This document shows positions 23,757 to 26,523 of a stretch of 26,523 nt of DNA, piece after piece; the stretch's first letter is position 1, and each line of letters begins with the position of its first letter. The position numbers and the translations under genes are program-made. The stretch covers positions 287 through 26,809 of the forward strand of contig DFKL01000026.1 of the NCBI GenBank assembly GCA_002373535.1. The letters run 5' to 3'. The notes beneath the pieces are model-generated. The model saw only the letters and a program-made list of their open reading frames with translations, was not told the DNA's origin and made no database searches. This DNA comes from Prevotellaceae bacterium UBA3646 (GTDB lineage: Bacteria; Bacteroidota; Bacteroidia; Bacteroidales; Bacteroidaceae).

Positions 23757-23786
23757 GTCTGCCGTCATCGTATTCTGACGGCAGGC
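23757..23786 (+). promoter_or_regulatory. Hairpin just upstream of the small ORF
   Basis: GTCTGCCGTCA (23757-23767) pairs with TGACGGCAGGC (23776-23786): 11 pairs, one wobble, 8-base loop, no T-run after it. It ends 19 bases before the ATG at 23806, so it could limit translation. The right-arm 10-mer CTGACGGCAG also occurs at 23569-23578, so the left arm could pair with either copy. Confidence 0.5.
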
Positions 23787-23805
23787 ATTAACATGTCTAT
23801 AGTCT

Positions 23806-24165
23806 ATGAAATATCGTCTGTTACTTACCAACACTGCAGATGGAGAGGAAACGGAGATTGTCGTCCCGTCCAGTCTGCCGCTTGAAGAACTCAGTCCGAA
23901 GATCAAGGTCGGGTTCCGACTACCACTTTGTGATTATGGATGGCATAGATTCCTTGCACGCGGCACGGTCTATGTCATAGAAAAACATCTCACTCCTGAA
24001 CAGGAAATCCTTTTTGAGTGTGACCTCTATATCGGCCGATACCGTTGCAGCGAATGGGCACGCCTGAAGCATGTATTCACCGTCCTCGGCTCAACCGTCA
24101 CCTATATCCAAGGGTATGGCATTGACAAACACAAGATACGTGTCACGCTTATGGAACGCATCTGA
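23806..24165 (+). CDS. Small hypothetical protein, possibly related to pRiA4b ORF-3-like proteins
   Basis: A 119-residue soluble protein without signal or membrane segment. It begins MKYRLLLTNTADGEETEIVVPSSLPLEELSPKIKVGF, then CDYGWHRFLARGTVYVIEKHLTPEQEILFECDLYIGRYRCSEWARLKHVFTVLGSTVTYIQGYGIDKHKIRVTLMERI. The 'VPSSLPLEELSPKI' start and 'L-HVF---GS-VTYIQGYG---HKI-V-L' end recall the plan of the plasmid pRiA4b ORF-3-like family (VP....L..LH..I and Y.YDFGD.W.H.I), but the match is weak and the diagnostic DFGDxW is not conserved. I do not assign a function. It stands alone between the structured RNA region and the promoter of the next gene. It is the only frame of this size here that reads on from the upstream promoter. 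Confidence 0.65.
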   Translation: MKYRLLLTNTADGEETEIVVPSSLPLEELSPKIKVGFRLPLCDYGWHRFLARGTVYVIEKHLTPEQEILFECDLYIGRYRCSEWARLKHVFTVLGSTVTYIQGYGIDKHKIRVTLMERI

Positions 24166-24261
24166 ATACCTGCTGTCTGTCTCCTGAATGTACGCTCCTG
24201 AAAACAGGATATCGTTCCACTGAAGATTCCTCAAAATTGGTGTTAAAATGACGGGAATACG

Positions 24262-24292
24262 TTTGTCTTTAGAGGAATATTGCGTAAATTTG
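24262..24292 (+). promoter_or_regulatory. Bacteroidetes-type promoter of the DUF4923-like gene
   Basis: TTTG (24262-24265), 19 bases, then TAAATTTG (24285-24292): both elements are perfect. The predicted transcript start near 24299 excludes the GTG at 24297 as a start codon and favours the ATGs at 24324 or 24330. Confidence 0.8.
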
Positions 24293-24323
24293 CATTGTGA
24301 TTACAAGATTCAAACCAAATAAG

Positions 24324-25019
24324 ATGACTATGAAGAAAATCATTTTGGCCATTGCTGCCGTGGCTATGATGGGCAGCATCGAGACTCAGGCTCAGGACAT
24401 TCTGGGCACATTGAAGAGTGCCGTGAGCACTGCTGCCGGCAAGAGTGACAACAGCACTGTGGCTGCTATTGGCAACCTGCTGGGTACGAGCAGCGTGTCT
24501 GCTGCCAATCTGGTCGGCACATGGAACTACAGTCAGCCTGCAGTGGCTTTTGAGAGCAAGAACGTGCTGACCAACGTGGGTACTGCCGCTGCAAGCAGCG
24601 CCATCGAGAAGAAGCTGGCTACTTACCTGACGAAGGCTGGCTTCACCAAGGGCAAGGTGCAGATTATCCTGAACGAGGACAAGAAGAATGGCTATGTGGT
24701 ATACAACAAGGCCAAGATTCCCGTAAACTGGAGTGTCAGCGGCTCTGACCTGACCCTGAAGGTGGGTACTTCTGCCGTGAACGAGGGTCTGGGAAGCAGC
24801 ACGAAACTGGCAAACCTGACGAAGTACAATTCTTTCAAGATGAATGTAAAGAAGAGCGGTTCGCAGCTGCAGATTGCCATGAAGGCTGACAAGCTGATGA
24901 GTCTCTTGCAGAGTATCATGAGTGCCGCAGGCAAGGCTGACACGTCTGCTACGAGTGCCATATCCGGCCTGACAAAGAGCATTGACGGCATGTACCTGGG
25001 ACTGAAGATGACCAAATAG
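24324..25019 (+). CDS. Secreted DUF4923-like (lipocalin-like) protein
   Basis: A protein of about 231 residues with a cleavable signal peptide (MKKIILAIAAVAMMGSIETQAQ, so periplasmic or exported). The mature part is rich in Ala, Ser, Lys and Thr. An N-terminal helix-forming segment (DILGTLKSAVSTAAGKSDNSTVAAIGNLLG) precedes NLVGTWNYSQPAVAFES, the usual beginning of a lipocalin-like beta domain, then IEKKLATYLTKAGFTKGKVQIIL. A C-terminal helical stretch (KLMSLLQSIMSAAGK) follows, ending GMYLGLKMTK. From recall this layout fits DUF4923 of Bacteroidales. The function is unknown. It is monocistronic: its own perfect promoter is upstream and a very strong terminator follows, with strongly biased codon use suggesting good expression. 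The start at 24324 or 24330 is preferred to the GTG at 24297 because of the promoter position. Confidence 0.85.
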   Translation: MTMKKIILAIAAVAMMGSIETQAQDILGTLKSAVSTAAGKSDNSTVAAIGNLLGTSSVSAANLVGTWNYSQPAVAFESKNVLTNVGTAAASSAIEKKLATYLTKAGFTKGKVQIILNEDKKNGYVVYNKAKIPVNWSVSGSDLTLKVGTSAVNEGLGSSTKLANLTKYNSFKMNVKKSGSQLQIAMKADKLMSLLQSIMSAAGKADTSATSAISGLTKSIDGMYLGLKMTK

Positions 25020-25066
25020 GTATATTCGTTCGGCGCGGTTGCGCCAATTGCCCTTACAGGCACAAA

Positions 25067-25127
25067 GACAGACAGGAGGATGTGGCAATCTGACACATCC
25101 TCCTGTCTGTCGTATATACCCTTTTTT
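25067..25127 (+). terminator. Strong rho-independent terminator
   Basis: A perfect 18-bp stem (25067-25084 GACAGACAGGAGGATGTG with 25094-25111) and a 9-base loop, followed by GTATATACCC and T6 (25122-25127). It lies between the DUF4923-like gene and the convergent small gene. A small GGCGC-GGTT-GCGCC hairpin (25032-25045) precedes it. Confidence 0.9.
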
Positions 25128-25147
25128 GATTTTACCCGCCAAATGGG

Positions 25148-25585
25148 CTACTCCTTCATCAGCTTGTCCAGGAATGCGTCCAGGTCCTCGTCCAGCCCTT
25201 CCAGAAGATTTCCGCTCAGGATCACGGTTTCCTCGTCGTCTACGAGATACAGGTCGGTAAGCGTCTCACCGTCCTCGTCCTGCATGACGAAGCTGTATGG
25301 ACGCAGCAGGGACATATTGTCTATGACATCTTGACGCACACCGGATATTGCTTCCTGCAATACAGGTGTGACCTTCTTGTAGAAGTCCTCGTCGCGCGAC
25401 CCTTTTATCCATTCGGGAATGACGATACGCATGAGTTCGTTATCCTCGTCGTCAAAGAATCGTATCTCGCCGCTGTGTGGATACACTCGCAGCGAGATGT
25501 CCGTAAGGACGGGCTCCTGTCCCTGAGGGAAACGGGTTGCCACATGGCGCAATGCGCGCTGGATTTGTTGCAAAGGTGTTATCAT
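25148..25585 (-). CDS. Conserved-looking acidic hypothetical protein
   Basis: A 145-residue cytoplasmic protein with no signal peptide or membrane segment. It starts MITPLQQIQRALRHVATRFPQGQEPVLTDISLRVYPHSGEIRFFDDEDNELMRIVIPEWIKG and ends in a strongly acidic stretch (SGNLLEGLDEDLDAFLDKLMKE). A beta-rich centre (SFVMQDEDGETLTDLYLVDDEETVIL) is visible. I do not recognise a named family. The pattern of acidic strands and the final helix would fit a small alpha/beta protein. It begins 50 bases upstream of the 25636 end of secA on the same strand, so it is probably co-transcribed after secA. No promoter is visible in the gap. Codon use matches the housekeeping genes, so it is probably a core gene. 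Confidence 0.8.
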   Translation of the reverse strand: MITPLQQIQRALRHVATRFPQGQEPVLTDISLRVYPHSGEIRFFDDEDNELMRIVIPEWIKGSRDEDFYKKVTPVLQEAISGVRQDVIDNMSLLRPYSFVMQDEDGETLTDLYLVDDEETVILSGNLLEGLDEDLDAFLDKLMKE

Positions 25586-25635
25586 TCTATTAGAGATAAT
25601 GTGTTGTCAGGGTATTTGTTTCATGTTTAGAGCCG

Positions 25636-26523
25636 TCAGACTATTCCGCGTCCGTGACACTGCTTGAACTTCTTGCCGGAACCGCAAGGACATGGATCGT
25701 TGCGTCCTGGCAACTTGTCTGCACGTATCGGCTGTGTCGGCTGCTGCTGACGGGTGTCATGGCTGGCGGCCTGACGCATTCCCTCGTCGGTCATGCTGCC
25801 GTGGCTTTCCTGCAGACGCTGGCGTGGCTGGCGCTGCTCGGGTGCTGCCTCGCGTATCTGAAGTTCCGGCACCTGTGCCCGCATGAGGACGCTGACGGTG
25901 CGGTCGTTGATCTTGTTGACCATATCGTCAAAGTACTTGACACTCTCCAACTTGTATATCAGCAGCGGGTCTTTCTGCTCGTAGCTGGCGTTGCGCACGC
26001 TGTGCTTCAGTTCGTCCAGCAGGCGCAGGTTCTCCTTCCACGCATCGTCGATGGTGTGCAGGATGAGGCTCTTGTGGAATGCCGTTACGATAGCCTGGCT
26101 CTTGGTCTCGTACGCCTCCTGTATATTGCAGCTGACCTGATATACGCGACGCCCGTCGACTACCGGAACCATGATGTTCTCGTAGTGTGGCATGGTGTCT
26201 GGATTCTCGACAATGTGGGCAACGGCCTTCTGTGCATTGGCCGAGATTATGCTGCATTTCTGCTTGAAGCGTTCCATTACCTTCTGGTATACCTCCTCGG
26301 CAAGCTGGTCCATGTCTCCGTTTTCGTAACGGTCCTGAGTCAACGGGAACTCCATTGCAAGTATCTCGAGGAAACGTGAGCGGCACTCCTCGAAGTTGTG
26401 GGTCTCCATTATGACGCATACACGGTCCCATATCATATCGGAGATGTCCATTCCCAGGCGTTCGCCTATGAGGGCATGGCGGCGCTTCTCGTATATTACG
26501 GTGCGCTGCTTGTTCATCACGTC
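25636..26523 (-). CDS. secA: Protein translocase subunit SecA, C-terminal part (5' end outside window)
   Basis: The C-terminal third of the SecA motor ATPase, which drives preproteins through SecYEG at the inner membrane. The frame stays open to the window edge (DVMNKQRTVIYEKRRHAL, the conserved start of the helical scaffold/wing region), so the ATPase domains lie outside. Further landmarks are SKSLILHTIDDAWKENLRLLDELKHSV-type sequence (the conserved ID-xW-xH/L--ld-Lk scaffold helix), YEQKDPLLIYKLE, and a basic/Gln-rich linker. The SEC-C zinc-binding tail (NDPCPCGSGKKFKQCHG) has all four metal ligands, so binding to SecB or acidic lipids should be retained. The GTG at 26518-26520 is internal valine, not a start. 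Confidence 0.97.
   Translation of the reverse strand, partial: DVMNKQRTVIYEKRRHALIGERLGMDISDMIWDRVCVIMETHNFEECRSRFLEILAMEFPLTQDRYENGDMDQLAEEVYQKVMERFKQKCSIISANAQKAVAHIVENPDTMPHYENIMVPVVDGRRVYQVSCNIQEAYETKSQAIVTAFHKSLILHTIDDAWKENLRLLDELKHSVRNASYEQKDPLLIYKLESVKYFDDMVNKINDRTVSVLMRAQVPELQIREAAPEQRQPRQRLQESHGSMTDEGMRQAASHDTRQQQPTQPIRADKLPGRNDPCPCGSGKKFKQCHGRGIV

Noticed and set aside
24297..24329. GTG at 24297 as the start of the DUF4923-like protein
   Set aside because: It would lie at or before the transcription start predicted from the perfect promoter at 24262-24292 and would put nine or more charged residues before the signal peptide.

Overview
The window comes from a member of the Bacteroidales, most likely a Prevotella-type organism. 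The evidence is two SusC/SusD (RagA/RagB) pairs, two C10 (streptopain/interpain-like) cysteine proteases, a 67K-type SppA, a DUF5687 membrane protein, an Mpi-like serine invertase, and promoters of the Bacteroidetes TTTG-N19-TAnnTTTG type. No rRNA, tRNA or CRISPR array was found.

Layout. (1) 1-6175: a housekeeping run on the + strand, with the valyl-tRNA synthetase C-terminal part (cut by the window), sppA, a DUF5687 permease-like protein and an ABC ATPase, closed by an 11-bp-stem terminator shared with the convergent gene. (2) 6188-13878, minus strand: locus 1, read as SusC, SusD, unknown surface lipoprotein, C10 protease. (3) 13879-15279: a central control region with a serine invertase of the Hin/Mpi type. 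(4) 15280-23280, plus strand: locus 2, a mirror-image paralogous set SusC, SusD, lipoprotein, C10 protease. (5) 23281-24165: a terminator, a clear promoter followed by a structured untranslated stretch, and a small unknown ORF. (6) 24262-25127: a promoter, a DUF4923-like secreted protein and a strong terminator. (7) 25148-26523, minus: a small acidic unknown protein and the C-terminal part of SecA (cut by the window).

The main discovery candidate is the central region. Two 23-bp inverted repeats (13943-13965 and 15107-15129, 20/23 matching, with an identical 12-bp core whose centre is AACG-GT-CGTT) enclose the invertase gene and one outward-facing promoter -7 box (TAACTTTG, minus strand, 14013-14020). 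As drawn, that box points at locus 1. The 198-bp leader of locus 2 contains no TTTG at all on its sense strand, so it has no recognisable promoter. Inverting the roughly 1.16-kb segment would point the promoter at locus 2 instead. This is the logic of the Salmonella Hin flagellar switch, here applied to two alternative outer-membrane import plus secreted-protease systems, with the invertase carried inside the switch. A minus-strand promoter-like pair inside the locus 2 leader (outside the segment) appears to serve the invertase. The homologous position of the locus 1 leader has lost the -7 box, so invertase expression may itself depend on orientation.

How the genes may work together (inference): the secreted C10 protease cuts host, dietary or microbial proteins, and the SusCD-type pump with its surface lipoprotein captures and imports the peptides. 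The switch would choose which of two specificities or antigenic faces is shown. The two SusC genes share an almost identical 136-bp stretch near their 5' ends, in inverted orientation, suggesting recent exchange between the loci.
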